Source: Paragordius varius (Eukaryota > Nematomorpha). Taken from it: a DNA stretch of 64,000 nucleotides. Each line of letters begins with the position of its first letter. Positions within the stretch are counted from its first letter, which is position 1. The notes below the pieces were generated by a model. It saw only the letters and a list, made by a program, of their open reading frames with translations. It was not told the DNA's origin and ran no database searches. The DNA lies in contig OZ176054.1 in assembly GCA_964247055.1 (NCBI GenBank), positions 3,968,001 to 4,032,000 on the forward strand. Reading direction: 5' to 3'. Shown in pieces: positions 1-11,380 of the stretch. Both the position numbers and the translations under genes were made by a program.

Positions 1-51
1 GATCTTAAACATAAATTTTACCCTAATTTTAATATTTATCATTTGGTTTAT

Positions 52-322
52 CGGGTGCCCAACGCGGCCTGCCGAGTATCTTTGTGCGGCCAGCTAAAAA
101 TTTAGAAATCCATAAAATCACAAAATCTTAGTAATTTTCATATTTCTTACGCAATTATAATAAATGAGTCTGTTAAATTTGTAACAAATTAAAAAAAATT
201 GTTATATTTTTGTATTTTACAGTATTACGTCTAATCGAAAAATTATTTATGAAATATATCGAACGGAACGCTGTGCTTTTTGAGTAATGCGGCCCGCAAA
301 GCCTATTGGTTAGACACCACTG
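52..322. mobile_element. hAT-type MITE, copy 1
   Basis: Non-autonomous DNA transposon remnant of about 270 bp. Its ends are imperfect inverted repeats of the form CGGGTGCCCAAC ... GTTAGACACCACTG, and the sub-terminal DNA is rich in GCGGCC/GGCCGC motifs, which stand out in this AT-rich background. Related ends occur near 5125, 20022, 26280, 48918 and 58390. No clear 8-bp target duplication remains. The hAT assignment is inferred from end style and from better preserved relatives in the window. Confidence 0.6.
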
Positions 323-677
323 TTTTAGTCAAATATCTTTTTACTTAATATTTTTAAATTTATCGAAAAAATTTTTTGTTTAGAATTTTTTTCCGACAGT
401 ATTCTAATGGAAAAACTTGAAATGTTTAAAAACTGTTTTGAAGCGTTCGGCAAATATTAATGCGAACCATCAATAAAAAATATTATCTTAAAAACATCTC
501 AAATTCCAAAAATATAACTTTTAAAGAATAAGTCATTAATGATTGTGCACTGGAATATATTTAGAATTGTCATATAATAATTGTGTTTTTATAAAAAATA
601 ATATCCTAATATTACGCTGATAATGGTTAAAAGTTATTTTTATATCTTGTTTTGATATTTATCATCAAAAATAAAAC

Positions 678-885
678 CGTTTTTATTGACTGGGAAAACG
701 TTTTTATTGATTGGGAAAATGTTTTTATTGACTGGGAAAATGTTTCGATTGACTGAGAAAACGTTTCGATTGACTGGGAAAATGTTTCGATTGACTGGGA
801 AAACGTTTCGATTGACTGGGAAAACGTTTTGATTGATTGGGAAAATGTTTCGATTGACTGGGAAAACGTTTATTTAGACTGGGAA
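678..885. repeat. 21-bp minisatellite, about 10 copies
   Basis: Tandem array of the unit ATTGACTGGGAAAACGTTTCG, about ten copies with single-base differences (GACTGG/GATTGG, AACG/AATG, TTTTT/TTTCG). Because the unit is 21 bp, one frame is open and reads as repeats of IDWENVS/IDWENVF. That openness follows from the period and is not by itself evidence of a gene. An (AT)n run follows at about 900-920. Confidence 0.9.
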
Positions 886-2831
886 ATGGTATATATCCTT
901 ATATATATATATATATATACGATTATATACAATTTAATTATATGTCGTTCTAAAATAGAATCAAAATGGAGTCTCACTTTTATTAACGTCCTCAATAACA
1001 TTCATTCTATGTCCTCTCCAGGTAAAATACCATAATATAAAATTGTAATTCATTTTGTTTAATTTTAATAAATTTTTAACAATTTGAGATATAAACTTTT
1101 TAATAATAACAATTATAAAAAAGAAATATATGATTATGGATCGATATCTTCGCGTTATTTTTAGTTGTGATATGTAATATTTAATAAAATTTGATTAAAC
1201 GTTAATTAATACGTCGCAATTCAAATCTAATTTAATTGTTTTGATATTCATTTATTATTTTGAATTACCTTAATTTTATTTTATTAATTAACCCTTAAAA
1301 ATATAGAGTGAAAAGCATCTAAAAACTAGAAGTATTGTAAAATATATATACAGTCCTCATAAAATGAAATCAATCTGATTCCAAAAAAATTTACATGAAT
1401 CACCAGAACCTTTAGGAGTTGAGATTTATAATTTTAAATTTGATTAAATACCGAAATTCACAAATTTAGCATATTGTTTTATATATTTTTTTCAAATAAA
1501 TTATTTGCCAATATATTTTGCATTATTGTCATTTGATATCCAAAAGCCTCGAGTTTTAAAACCCTGTAAAATGGGTGCAAGTTATTTTGTTTTAAACACT
1601 CATTTAAAAACGTAAAAAGGCGGGAGAAGTCCTATAAAATTTATTTAATGCTAGATTAGCACAAAAATTAATTATCTTTAAACGCATATTTTCCCTATAA
1701 AATCATTTAGTGAACTTTTATTATCACCATCATAGTAGGGCAAATTACTAAAAATATTATAATACTTTTTTCTAATAAATCAATACCACTAAATTTGTTG
1801 CAGCGCAGTATTTTAATTTATTTTTTTTGCCACCAAATTTTTATAAATTTGATATATTAGGCAACCAATATTAGCATTATTTCGATAACAAATTTTCTAA
1901 TTAAGTATTACAAAATTTTGAGAAGTAACTGGCAAAAATTGGTAATTTGAATAGTATTATATTGTTGTATTTTAGACAGATTTATGAAATTCAACGAAAT
2001 TAATACTTATATATTTTTCGAATTAAGACCGCGAAGTCATTAGTGTTGACAACCCCTGTTTCTAAATGCATATTTTTACGTATCATAAGTTTTTAATTCG
2101 ACACCCAATTATTTAAACCATTTATAAAATAACCGCTTGGGGACGTCCTTAAATTATTTAAGTTATTAAAAAATTAATGATATTAGTCTATTGAAACAAT
2201 CACAATGGAATGCACCTGCTTTGACTTGGTGCTATTTTTTTAGCACTATACAATCTATGAGTCAATTTCAATTATAAAGGTAAATAAACACACAAACTTT
2301 GATAATTAAATTTTAAAATAATTGAGGGGCCAAGTAGTAAAATAGCTTAAATTTAATTTGTAATACTGCATGACATTTTGGGGTAGTTTTGTACCCCGGG
2401 ACCATTTAATATTTAAATATTATAAAAAATATTTTTAGCATTGGGTTAAATAAAAAGATCGCTCTTTAGACCTTTAGGCGCATGATTGAAAGTTTTTTTA
2501 AAAACATTTTTTAAAAAAACCCACATCTCAAACCTTTTGTCCGCCATTTTTTTCTTTGATTTTTTTTAATCGTGAATACAAGCGGCAAATACATGTATAT
2601 TATGCTAAAATATAAATATCTAATTTGTAGTTTCAATTGATTCACCATCAAATTTTTCATATTCATTGATTTTAATGTCAGTCTTCGTTAATGTCATCCA
2701 CGAACAAAAAATGAAAATGTAATGAAGTGTTAAACAACGTTAAATAACTATGTATCAACATAAAATTAATATTAGCAATATAAAGAAAGATTAACAAGAT
2801 GGGTTATTATAGAAAGTAATAATGAAGATAA
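886..2831. other. Gene-free stretch with AT microsatellite and degraded repeats
   Basis: I see no supported gene here. There is a short (AT)n run near 900-920. Near 2376-2400 there is a GGGGTAGTTTTGTACCCC motif followed by AT-rich DNA, which resembles the sub-terminal part of the piggyBac-like repeats near 44 kb. Part of 2495-2600 resembles 59090-59180. Confidence 0.5.
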
Positions 2832-4866
2832 AATGAATGCATGGTTTAGTAAGTAGAGGTATTGTGCGAGCAGAGGTGTAGCTTGGAATTTCTAGCGCCC
2901 AGTCATGAATCCGTGATGGCGCCCCTCCCCTCCATGCGACTCCTTGCATTTTAAAAAATAATCAAAACCGTAGTCATGACCAATCATAAATGGGTGATTT
3001 TTTAAATATTATTAAAATAATAACTTTTAAATAGCATTTTTTAAAATCTGGTGCCCCTTTAACTATGGCCCTCTCTGTGTGTGAGTGTGGTGGGTTTGGG
3101 CGTTAAAAAAGGGTGTAAGATGTAAAATCTGGAATCCAAATCCAAAAAATAAAAAATATTAATCCAAAATTCAATAAAAAATTAATTCAAAAATGATTTA
3201 AAATTAAAGTGTATACAGATAGGAAAGGAAAATATGAATACAAGTGTGAATTAAATGGTATGTGATGCTGTGATGTTTTTGAAGTGAGTTTGAGGGATGA
3301 AAAAAAGATGGAGTCTGAGGTGTAGCAATTCAAAAATCCAATGGTATAAAAATTGGATCTAAAACCAATAATAATATAAAGAATCCAAATGTATTAAAAA
3401 GATTATGAATAAAATACGAATCGTGCATATAAAGGTGTAAGTAATATGAATTTTAAATGAGATGTGTAAGGATTTAACGTTAGAATAAGTATGAGGTGTG
3501 TGATTGTGTGGTTAAAGAAGAAACTATTGAGATAGAGATCAACCCAAATTTTTTGAATTAGGGAAAGTTCAATAAATGAATCCTAGTAAGATGAATGATG
3601 TAACGTAAATGTATAAATGTGATGTGATCTAAGGTATAGGTTAATAGCATTGAAGAATCTAACAATGCGTGAAATGAAAAAGTATAAAGAATCCAAAATG
3701 TAAATATTATAATATTTAAGATTGGGAATCAAAATAAGTAAAGGTGTAGCTGCAGTATAAATAAGATGTATTTGTGTGTGTAATAGAGTTTGAGGTGGGA
3801 GTGACATGTGTGATGAGTTTGAGGATGGAAGAGTAAAACAAGTGGACGCGAATCGAAATTGAAAGGAAAACCTAAAATATATTTAAAGAAATTTATATGT
3901 GCCACAAATAATCATTCCACCCCATTCCTCGGCGGGGAAAGCCGATTTAAACTCAGGATTTCATATTCATTATACACTTCAAACCAATATCTCCCAGTCC
4001 AGAAATATCAATGAATGAAAGTCAAAATTAATTTTCAGATTAAGTTATTTTACAGGATACACAAAACCAAAACCCAATAATCCTACATCCTTAAACTCAT
4101 CACACTTCTACTATCATCTCTAACTCTATCCCTCCAAGCACATCTTCTTTATGCTATCTTTACACATTTCCTAATTTCATTTCTAATATTTTTAGCATAT
4201 TTTATTGTTTATACATTTTTTAGATTATTTATTTCATTCCTTGCATTTTTGGATTCTTCAATATTACATCTCACACTACCTTCACCTCATTTAACAAACA
4301 TATTAATTAACTACATCCTCAATAACATTTATACATCGTTAATTCAACATTTTCAGATTTATTTTTTATTTAATTTATTTGATTTTATGACATTTAAATT
4401 TTTAACATCTCAAACTCAACATGTTTCTTCTTTTACCACATATTACCTTACAGTTGTTATTTATATTCACCCTTACACATCTCATGTACGATTCATCATT
4501 ACTTAACATCTTGATATACACCATTTGTCATTTAGATTTTATCTTTATATATTTGGATTTTAATATTTTTATTAGTTTTTAGATCCCATTTTTAAATGAT
4601 TAAATTTTTGATTTCTTTATTCCTTAGAGTCACTTTAAAGACTTCACAAAATCACATACCATCTACATCACACTTTTATTCATTCATATTTCTATATCAC
4701 TTACTCTTATTGTTTTTATATCATTTTTTGAATTTTTTGAATTTTGGATTACTAATTTTTATTTTTTGGATTTGGATTCCATTATCTACAATTTACTCTC
4801 ACACTTAAGCTCCAAACACACATGTCACTCACACAACACCCTTTTCTGCTAAACCATGCATTCATT
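2832..4866. repeat. Long inverted repeat (foldback element), 2.0 kb
   Basis: The outer ends are inverted copies of each other: AATGAATGCATGGTTTAG at 2832 and CTAAACCATGCATTCATT ending at 4865. The similarity continues inward: 3090-3880 reads as a degenerate reverse complement of 4080-4840, with shared blocks such as GGAATCCAAATCCAAAAAAT. The spacer, about 3885-4070, is not palindromic. The arms contain iterated AATCCAAA-type words, so they are themselves degenerately repetitive. ORFs crossing the arms show no family resemblance. A foldback DNA transposon is the simplest reading. Confidence 0.75.
2871..3076. mobile_element. 206-bp hAT-type MITE nested in the foldback arm
   Basis: Insertion with ends CAGAGGTGTAGC ... 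GGCCCTCTCTG, flanked by an 8-bp direct repeat, TGTGCGAG at 2863-2870 and TGTGTGAG at 3077-3084 (7 of 8 identical), as expected for hAT insertion. The opposite arm of the foldback has the uninterrupted sequence (reverse complement TTGTGTGAGTG near 4830), so it preserves the empty site. This makes the insertion younger than the foldback structure. Confidence 0.8.
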
Positions 4867-5124
4867 TTAATGCATACTTATTTAAAATTTTATTGATAAA
4901 GTCTGGGTGTCTATTTGGTGCTATAGTTGAAGGTTGACTTATATTTGTATCAACTAATAAGAAATAACTGGATAAGTCAAAGCGCTTGTCATATACATAG
5001 ATTGTTTCAGTCACCATAATGTATAATAAATTTCTAAACGCCTTATATAATTTCAGGGTTTCCCAAGTGGTTATTGTATAAATCGTTTAAATAAATGAAC
5101 ATCGATATAATGTGATAAATATAA

Positions 5125-5422
5125 TAGGGGTGCCCAACAAGTATGACTTTGAGGCTCGCATTCAAAATATATGAACCCTAAAATATTTTTTATTAGATTT
5201 TAAACATAAAACTGTAAAAATATTACGAACACATGAAAAAGTGGTTTATTTCAACAATTTTTGCTAGTTCGTTGCCAAAATTTAATGGACTTATCAAAAA
5301 CGGTTTAAGAAATATTAATTTTATTAAAAATGTTCATATTTTTATGAATTATGGAATTTTTATTAATGTCTCAAATAATTTTTGTGGGCACATAATATCT
5401 CGTACGAAGTTGTACACCCCTG
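5125..5422. mobile_element. hAT-type MITE, copy 2
   Basis: About 300 bp with inverted ends TAGGGGTGCCCAACAAG and CGAAGTTGTACACCCCTG. It belongs to the GGGGTGyCCAAC family seen elsewhere in the window. Target duplications are not recognisable. Confidence 0.6.
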
Positions 5423-6652
5423 ATTTCGCGTACATGAGTCCAACCCCTCTAAGCACCATGCTTTATTAAAAAATTAGAATGGTCAATAGAATGGATGTGT
5501 TATAAGATTTTATTTAATACACTAACATCGCCCCGGAACTTTCCTCTCATTTTAAGCTATGGTCAAACCTCTCAAAAAAATTATAAATATTCGTTTTATT
5601 GATTTAAAATTATTTGTAATAAATATCTAATGATGAATATAAAAATCAAATTTATAATCATATCGTTAAAATGCAATTTTACATTTTCCTATATGTTAAA
5701 TGTAATTATTGTATTAGTTGGAGAGAAATGTTAGATAATTGGTTATATTTTTATTAAAAAAATGGTGTTGCACAAAAAGTCTCTCAAAGGTTTATTTCGC
5801 ACAAAATTGGTAAAAAAGGGTCAACTGACAAAAGAGTCGGACATGACTGTATATTGTTACTTTATTGGAATATATTTGCTGTTCGATACTCCCAATATTA
5901 AATTCCTTTTTTTTGTCGTTCTTTCCTATATAGTTTAACATCCATATTACCGCAAACATAATTCTTATCAACTTTATACTTAGTTGTAACACAACCCATA
6001 CTTATAATTTTCATAATATTTTCGGATTTTTTGCCCAACTTCGGTGCCACCTTATGGCCTATATTGCACAAAATATAAGTTTTTATAGTTCAAATTTATC
6101 ATAATATATATTTTTGATTCAAAAACAATCTGAACTTAATTTTGCATATCGTATTTCCCCATAAAAAACTTAATTAAATCCATATTTTTATAATAAAATA
6201 AAATTTTATTCAAAATTAAAAAAGGCTATGCGATATATGGCAGATAATTATTTTGCATAGAATATATTGAATGGAACTCAGTGTTTATTATGTCGAAGAT
6301 AATAGTAGGAATTAGTCCATCATATATTTTGCGAAATCAGCATGTGAACAGATAGCAATAACGTGAAAATGTTTCCGAAACATGGAAAGTATAGGAAGGC
6401 AATAAGGGTCGACAATGGCTAATAGGAGCATAAATCTGTCATACCCTTTACTGGATAAATCATTGCTAAAATACTTGGTAAAATTTACCTTCGTTTTAAA
6501 AACATAAATTTTTATCTTTATGAAAGAATAAAAGGAAAATCAGAAAATTATTAATCACTTGATTTCTATTGGAGCCTATATATCAGTACGCTAATTTTCT
6601 TGTCAAAGGCCATAATTCCGATAAAATCATAGATGTTTGCATTTGCAGATAT
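5423..6652. other. Gene-free stretch
   Basis: No gene, RNA or intact repeat that I can support. The ORFs are short and of low complexity. A short block near 6397-6450 (AGGGTCGACAATGG ... CCCTTTACTGGAT) faintly resembles the direct repeats near 32880 and 34435. Confidence 0.4.
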
Positions 6653-6844
6653 TTATACGCCAAAAAAATACATAAAAAATGCAATAAATGATTCTGGGAC
6701 ATAAAAAAGCACTTTTAGGGCCACCGTTTGAGCATCGCTGCTATATAATCCTAACTTGGCCCACAAAGTCATCCACCTCCCCGCGGTCGCGGTGTTGGCT
6801 GGGGCATGAAATGGCGCTAACGGCAAAGGCCAGTTTTTAAAAAC
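6653..6844 (-). CDS. Possible 3' exon of an unrecognised membrane protein
   Basis: On the minus strand a TTTTACAG acceptor precedes a 63-codon open frame ending in TAA. The frame is GC-richer than its surroundings. It encodes a polar part with AGRWMTLWAKLGLYSSDAQ and a C-terminal hydrophobic run (ESFIAFFMYFFGV) that could be a membrane anchor. I could not find matching upstream exons, and no family is recognised. An alternative start is the ATG at 6856, without splicing. It could equally be a fossil of a mobile-element ORF. Confidence 0.3.
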   Translation of the reverse strand, partial: VFKNWPLPLAPFHAPANTATAGRWMTLWAKLGLYSSDAQTVALKVLFYVPESFIAFFMYFFGV

Positions 6845-7177
6845 CTGTAAAATCATTAGTTATAAACAAGGGGATGTGTTATCTAAAAAACGCCTCAGTT
6901 CATTACAAAGTATTAATATTATGAATATAACATCGTGAAACTTTGAATTCGGAGTTCCACATTTATGATGATATATTCAAAACATATAATTTAAAAAGGG
7001 TTTGGGGAGCAAGTTATATGTGGGATATGTTAATCGGATTCCATATTTTAGCATTACCATATTGCATAATATATCATGGTGTAAAAAAAAATTAATTACT
7101 TTCTATCCTTAAATCAGATCAAAAGCGTATATAGTATATATATGTTTTATAATTTTATTTTTTCATAATCTCTTAGA

Positions 7178-7259
7178 GCGGTCGTGGCCGAGTGGTTAAG
7201 GCGACTGACTAGAAATCAGTTGGGATTTTCCCGCATAGGTTCGAATCCTATCGACCGCG
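7178..7259 (+). tRNA. tRNA-Ser (anticodon AGA)
   Basis: Complete cloverleaf of 82 nt. The acceptor stem pairs GCGGTCG with CGACCGC, followed by discriminator G. A-box-like TGGCCGAGTGG lies in the D-arm. The anticodon stem ACTGA/TCAGT encloses the loop CTAGAAA with AGA at 7211-7213. A long class II variable arm (TGGGATTTTCCCGCA) identifies tRNA-Ser. The T-arm contains B box GGTTCGAATCC at 7239-7249. There is no intron. Seven T residues from 7260 form a polymerase III terminator. Confidence 0.97.
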
Positions 7260-7479
7260 TTTTTTTATTTTTGTACACAAAATTTCAGATAAATTAATTT
7301 TTAAAGCACAAATTTATCATTACAGTGATGATAGAAAAATTATAATTTTTATGAAAGAAATCAGTAAGCTGTCTCTTAACTATGTTATAGCTGGTCAAAT
7401 AAAAGAAATTGTTTATAAATGTTATGATCGACAAAATTATTTCGAACTGCATATATGAAAAGGATTGGCGTGTAAATTA

Positions 7480-7670
7480 CAGTATGAGTAAGTATACATA
7501 GCTCGAAATTATTATTTATGGCCAAATAGCGTATAAAACAAAGGGCAGTATTATTGGTTTATAGTTATTTTTTTCACGTTTCCTATTTTGGCCAATAATA
7601 ATTTTCTTTGCTGCATATGCTATTACGCAATAATTAATAACTTTCTAGCAATATATACTTACTCATACTG
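7480..7670. mobile_element. Tc1/mariner-type MITE (family 1)
   Basis: A 191-bp element with perfect inverted ends CAGTATGAGTAAGTATA ... TATACTTACTCATACTG, flanked on each side by TA (7478-7479 and 7671-7672). The CAGT...ACTG termini and the TA duplication are the Tc1/mariner signature. No coding capacity. The matching termini suggest a fairly recent insertion. Confidence 0.85.
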
Positions 7671-8164
7671 TAATATAGGCTTAAATTGATGGATATTTAT
7701 AGTAGCAATATACAGTATACAACTTATTATAAAACATTGCCAGATAGCACTATTAATTTCTCAATGCGTAGGCAAGGAAAATTATTTATAGGTACACAGC
7801 AGTACTGAGGTTGATGGCCTTTATAATTAACATTTATTAAAAATGTAGCTTAGTGCGATATTGGGTTATTTTAAAAGAAATATGACATTTTAATGATATA
7901 ATTTTTTACATATAAATTGAATTTATACTATGTTAATGGGGATTTTATTGAAACTATTTAATGATTGATTTTGATATAATTTTAATTTCTTTTCGTAAAT
8001 ATGGAATAAAGAGGATGTTGTAAATATTTTTTAAGGGTTATAGATCAAAACCAATAAGTGATTTGTTTTTCTAATATAAATGATTTTGATATATTTTTAA
8101 ATTTTTTACTTAAATGTTGGATTAAATAGGATATTTAAATATTTTTAAGGGGTATCGATTAATG

Positions 8165-8769
8165 CCAATAACTTTTCGTAATCTATATATTTATAAAAAT
8201 GGAAAATGCTGGCTTTGTGATCTGGTACAGGAAAACCAGTGGAGCCATTCAAATCCAAACTTCGAAAAAATATAATCCTTAATGAATACCCCAACAATAG
8301 CTTCGCCCTTTTTTTGAAATAAGCCCTTAGTTCGGGCCCACCCCGTGTGAAAAACGGGTTTTTGAAAACAGAAGTCCACAAAAATTGTGTCTTTGAGACA
8401 ATTTTCTGGAGAACGTGTTGGTCCATTCAATTTCAAATATGATTTTTGTTTACTTATTTTCGATTGCGCCGAACATAGTCGTCTCGCTTTTTTAATTTAG
8501 GCCCTCTTTTTACCCGCTCCCCACGTAAAATGCCATTTTTTAAAAAGTCCACAAAAATAATTTTTTAAATCTATTTTTCCCCCAATTAAACAATATATTA
8601 GTATGAATGCTCCGTTTTAAAATTCCTATAAAATCATATCTATTAAATAATGTTTCGAAATAATCCACATATGTGGATCATTTTATTGTCCCGTTTTTCC
8701 AATAGCCCTCTTCCCCCAGAAGTCCGAAGGACTTCCTCGGGCTGCGTAGCAGCACGAGATTTACGCTAG
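8165..8769. mobile_element. Helitron-like repeat, copy with an end
   Basis: About 600 bp shared in the same relative orientation with the outer part of the long inverted repeat arms at 32.9-36.0 kb (blocks such as ATAGCTTCGCCC, GGGCCCTCTTTTTACCCGC and GTCCACAAAAATAATTTTT). It ends in two small hairpins, GAAGTCCGAAGGACTTC at 8719-8735 and GCTGCGTAGCAGC at 8741-8753, then CTAG at 8766-8769 followed by T. A hairpin shortly before CTRR-T is the Helitron 3' signature, so I infer a Helitron-like end. The overlapping minus-strand ORFs are by-products. Confidence 0.5.
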
Positions 8770-9129
8770 TTTACTTATATTTGTGAGTTTTTACAAAATT
8801 GGAAGATTAAATTATATATTTGAATATATGCATCTCTAATTGGTAAATTAATTAATTTACTTAAAATTAATTGATTGTTTAAAGTTCTCATTTATAATTG
8901 TTCAATATATAATAACTTCACATTATCCTTAATTATTTTTTAAAAATGTCAACTAGGATATTTTTTAGAATTAAAGATGCAGCTATTTCAGAACAAATAT
9001 AATATATATTTTCAAATAATTTATCAATGCAAATATATGATTACTTCAAAAAATATTACAGTTTTTAATTATTAATGAGAAAAACAATATATTTATAAAT
9101 TATATTTTTACTAAAATTGGATAATAAAG

Positions 9130-11380
9130 GGTTTGGAATATAGGATGTTTTTGAGAGTGCCAGTAGGAGCCGATAACTACTTGGGATTGTTATATTTACC
9201 TCTGTATTATGGACATGCGGCGAAGTGAACGTGATATTTCCGGTAGCTTTGACCTTGGTAAAAGAAATCATCGTGGTGACAAATTTATAGAATTTTGTGT
9301 GGACCACGAACTCGCTATTACCAACACATTCTTTGATGTTCACCTCAGGATATACTTGGGTTTCCGCAAAAAACACCCATTTCCAAATTGACCATCCTTA
9401 TTCAACAAAAATGGATAAATGCATCATAGGAGCTAAAACCTTCCCAGGACTTAATAGGCTCCGATCATAACCGTTGATTAAACTTGGTTTAAGTTAAACA
9501 ATTACCCTACAAGCGCTTATACTTTTCCAGTGTGACTAATGATTAACATCCCAATAAAATTTTATGCATCGCGATCACAACATAGATAATCTGGAAAGAC
9601 TACTGGCTTCGGACCAAACAGTAATCACTAAAATAATTCCCCAACATTACCTAATTCAACGAAAACATGCCATTAATTCGAGAATCTCGTACGATTCGAT
9701 TGTTTTAGCCAACAAACGCAGATTGGCCAAAATCAACAATAATATTACTGAATACCGTATTTAAATTTGCAATTCAAAAGGCAATCCAGAAACAACATCA
9801 ATGCACACTATCTTGTGATTGTAAAGAATTAGAACTTGCTAATGCCAAAGGCCAAAATATACCAAAAATTTTATTTGCTAGTTCCTCATAACTCCCTCAA
9901 CTTGGGGAGCATCAGCAATCCCGACAACATAATATTATTCAAAAAACATGATTAAATTAGACGTTGGAAAGAATTCGATTCCACATTCGTATAATCTCCC
10001 TTATCTGATTGCTTCTGAACTCGATCCCCCCAATTTTAATGGACGAAGTTCTTCCTCTAATTTCCTAGGTTACAACCTACCAATTTCGGTATTAAATTTC
10101 TATTAATGTTTAACAAATCTTTTGAAAAATGTTTTTGAATTCCACATGTTGCCTGACGACTAGGTCAAATCGTATCTCCTATTGTTCTTCAAAAAAGGCA
10201 ACCCTCATCTCTGTCAGAACTACCGACTGATCGCGATTACCAACAAACTATCCAAACTCCTCAAGAAAATATTCAAAACTTTCATCCACACTTGATTATA
10301 AAATTTCTGTTGTGCAAGATGGCTCTATATTAAAGCGAAACACTACAAACCATATAGTCAATATTTATAATATAATTCAAATATACAATGAATTCGGTAA
10401 AATTTTACTGTTGTTTTTTGGACTTGAGTAAGACATTTGACATAATCAACCAGTGTCTCTGGAAGATTTTACAATCTTCCTGAGTTTCCTCCCACATAAT
10501 ACTTTTATTTTCGTTGTATTAGCAAACAGCTGCGATAAAAACAGGTTCCCTATCCTCAGAGGTGTAGGATAAGGATGTGTCCTTTCTCCATTTCTATTCG
10601 ACTTATACACAGAAACTTTAATTCGCAAATGTGAATTTCCTCTTGGAGTGTGCATTGGTGGTCTTGCTGTATACAATCTCTGATACTCCGATGATACGGT
10701 TCTCTCGACTAAATCTCATCCGGACATGGTTTACCTCTTAAATAGACTTACAGTCGAAGCAACTTTGATGGGTTTGAAGCTTAACCTATCTAAATCTAAA
10801 CTAATGCTCCTCAACGTCCCCAGATACCAATATCACTCAATATCTCCTCTCTCGGCTTAACCGATCAATGCAAGTATTAAAGTTTAATGATTGCATCTGA
10901 CGGCTCAGATCCTGACATACGAGCACGGCTTGCATTAGGGCGCGCTACCATGGGCCAGCTGTTTAGAATTTGGGTATTAATTCCACCGACCAAAGCCGCA
11001 TCAACTCATTTCAAATGTGGTTCCGGAAAATTTAGGGTATTACCTGAGCCCACGTCTCCAATTCATATATATTATATTTCCTTAAACCAGAATATTTTCT
11101 AGATCTGGTGATATGCAAGCAATTAAAATATCTAGGCCACATTTTAGATCCGATCCCCTGGGAAAAAACATTGTCCTTGGATGGTTTTATGGGAGTCGCA
11201 AAAAGGCCGCCCTAATAAGCTGTTTCTCGATATCATTAAATCAGTTATAAACCTTAGCCTCTCCCAAATAATTTGAAAGTCCAAAATCGTCTGGAATGGA
11301 AAACGCTTATTTATGAGAAAATTAAGAGTCGCTACGCGACTAGCTTCCAAACAATAAGGACCGAAAAGGTTTTTTTATTT
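9130..11380 (+). pseudogene. BovB/RTE-like non-LTR retrotransposon (LINE) fossil
   Basis: A decayed LINE ORF, readable only in pieces because of many frameshifts and stops. Endonuclease end: RNHRGDKFIEFC and ITNTFFDV, then a TWVS/QID-like stretch (9230-9400). Reverse transcriptase: a QNYRLIAITNKLSKLL block near 10215, GCVLSPFLFDLYTE near 10575 and the catalytic box as YSDDTVL near 10690, then LKLNLSKSKLMLL. C-terminal part: DIRARLALGRATMGQLFRIW at about 10915, typical of the BovB/RTE group. Order and strand are colinear. No intact ends or poly-A tail are visible. Confidence 0.85.

Noticed and set aside
8145-8436. Two overlapping minus-strand ORFs of 81 and 93 codons, with a similar peptide at 32759-33190 and 35804-36007
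   Set aside because: They fall in copies of the Helitron-like repeat unit, occur on opposite strands of a palindrome, and show no known domain. By-products of the repeat.
9065-9376. 103-codon minus-strand ORF
   Set aside because: Antisense shadow of the LINE endonuclease region.
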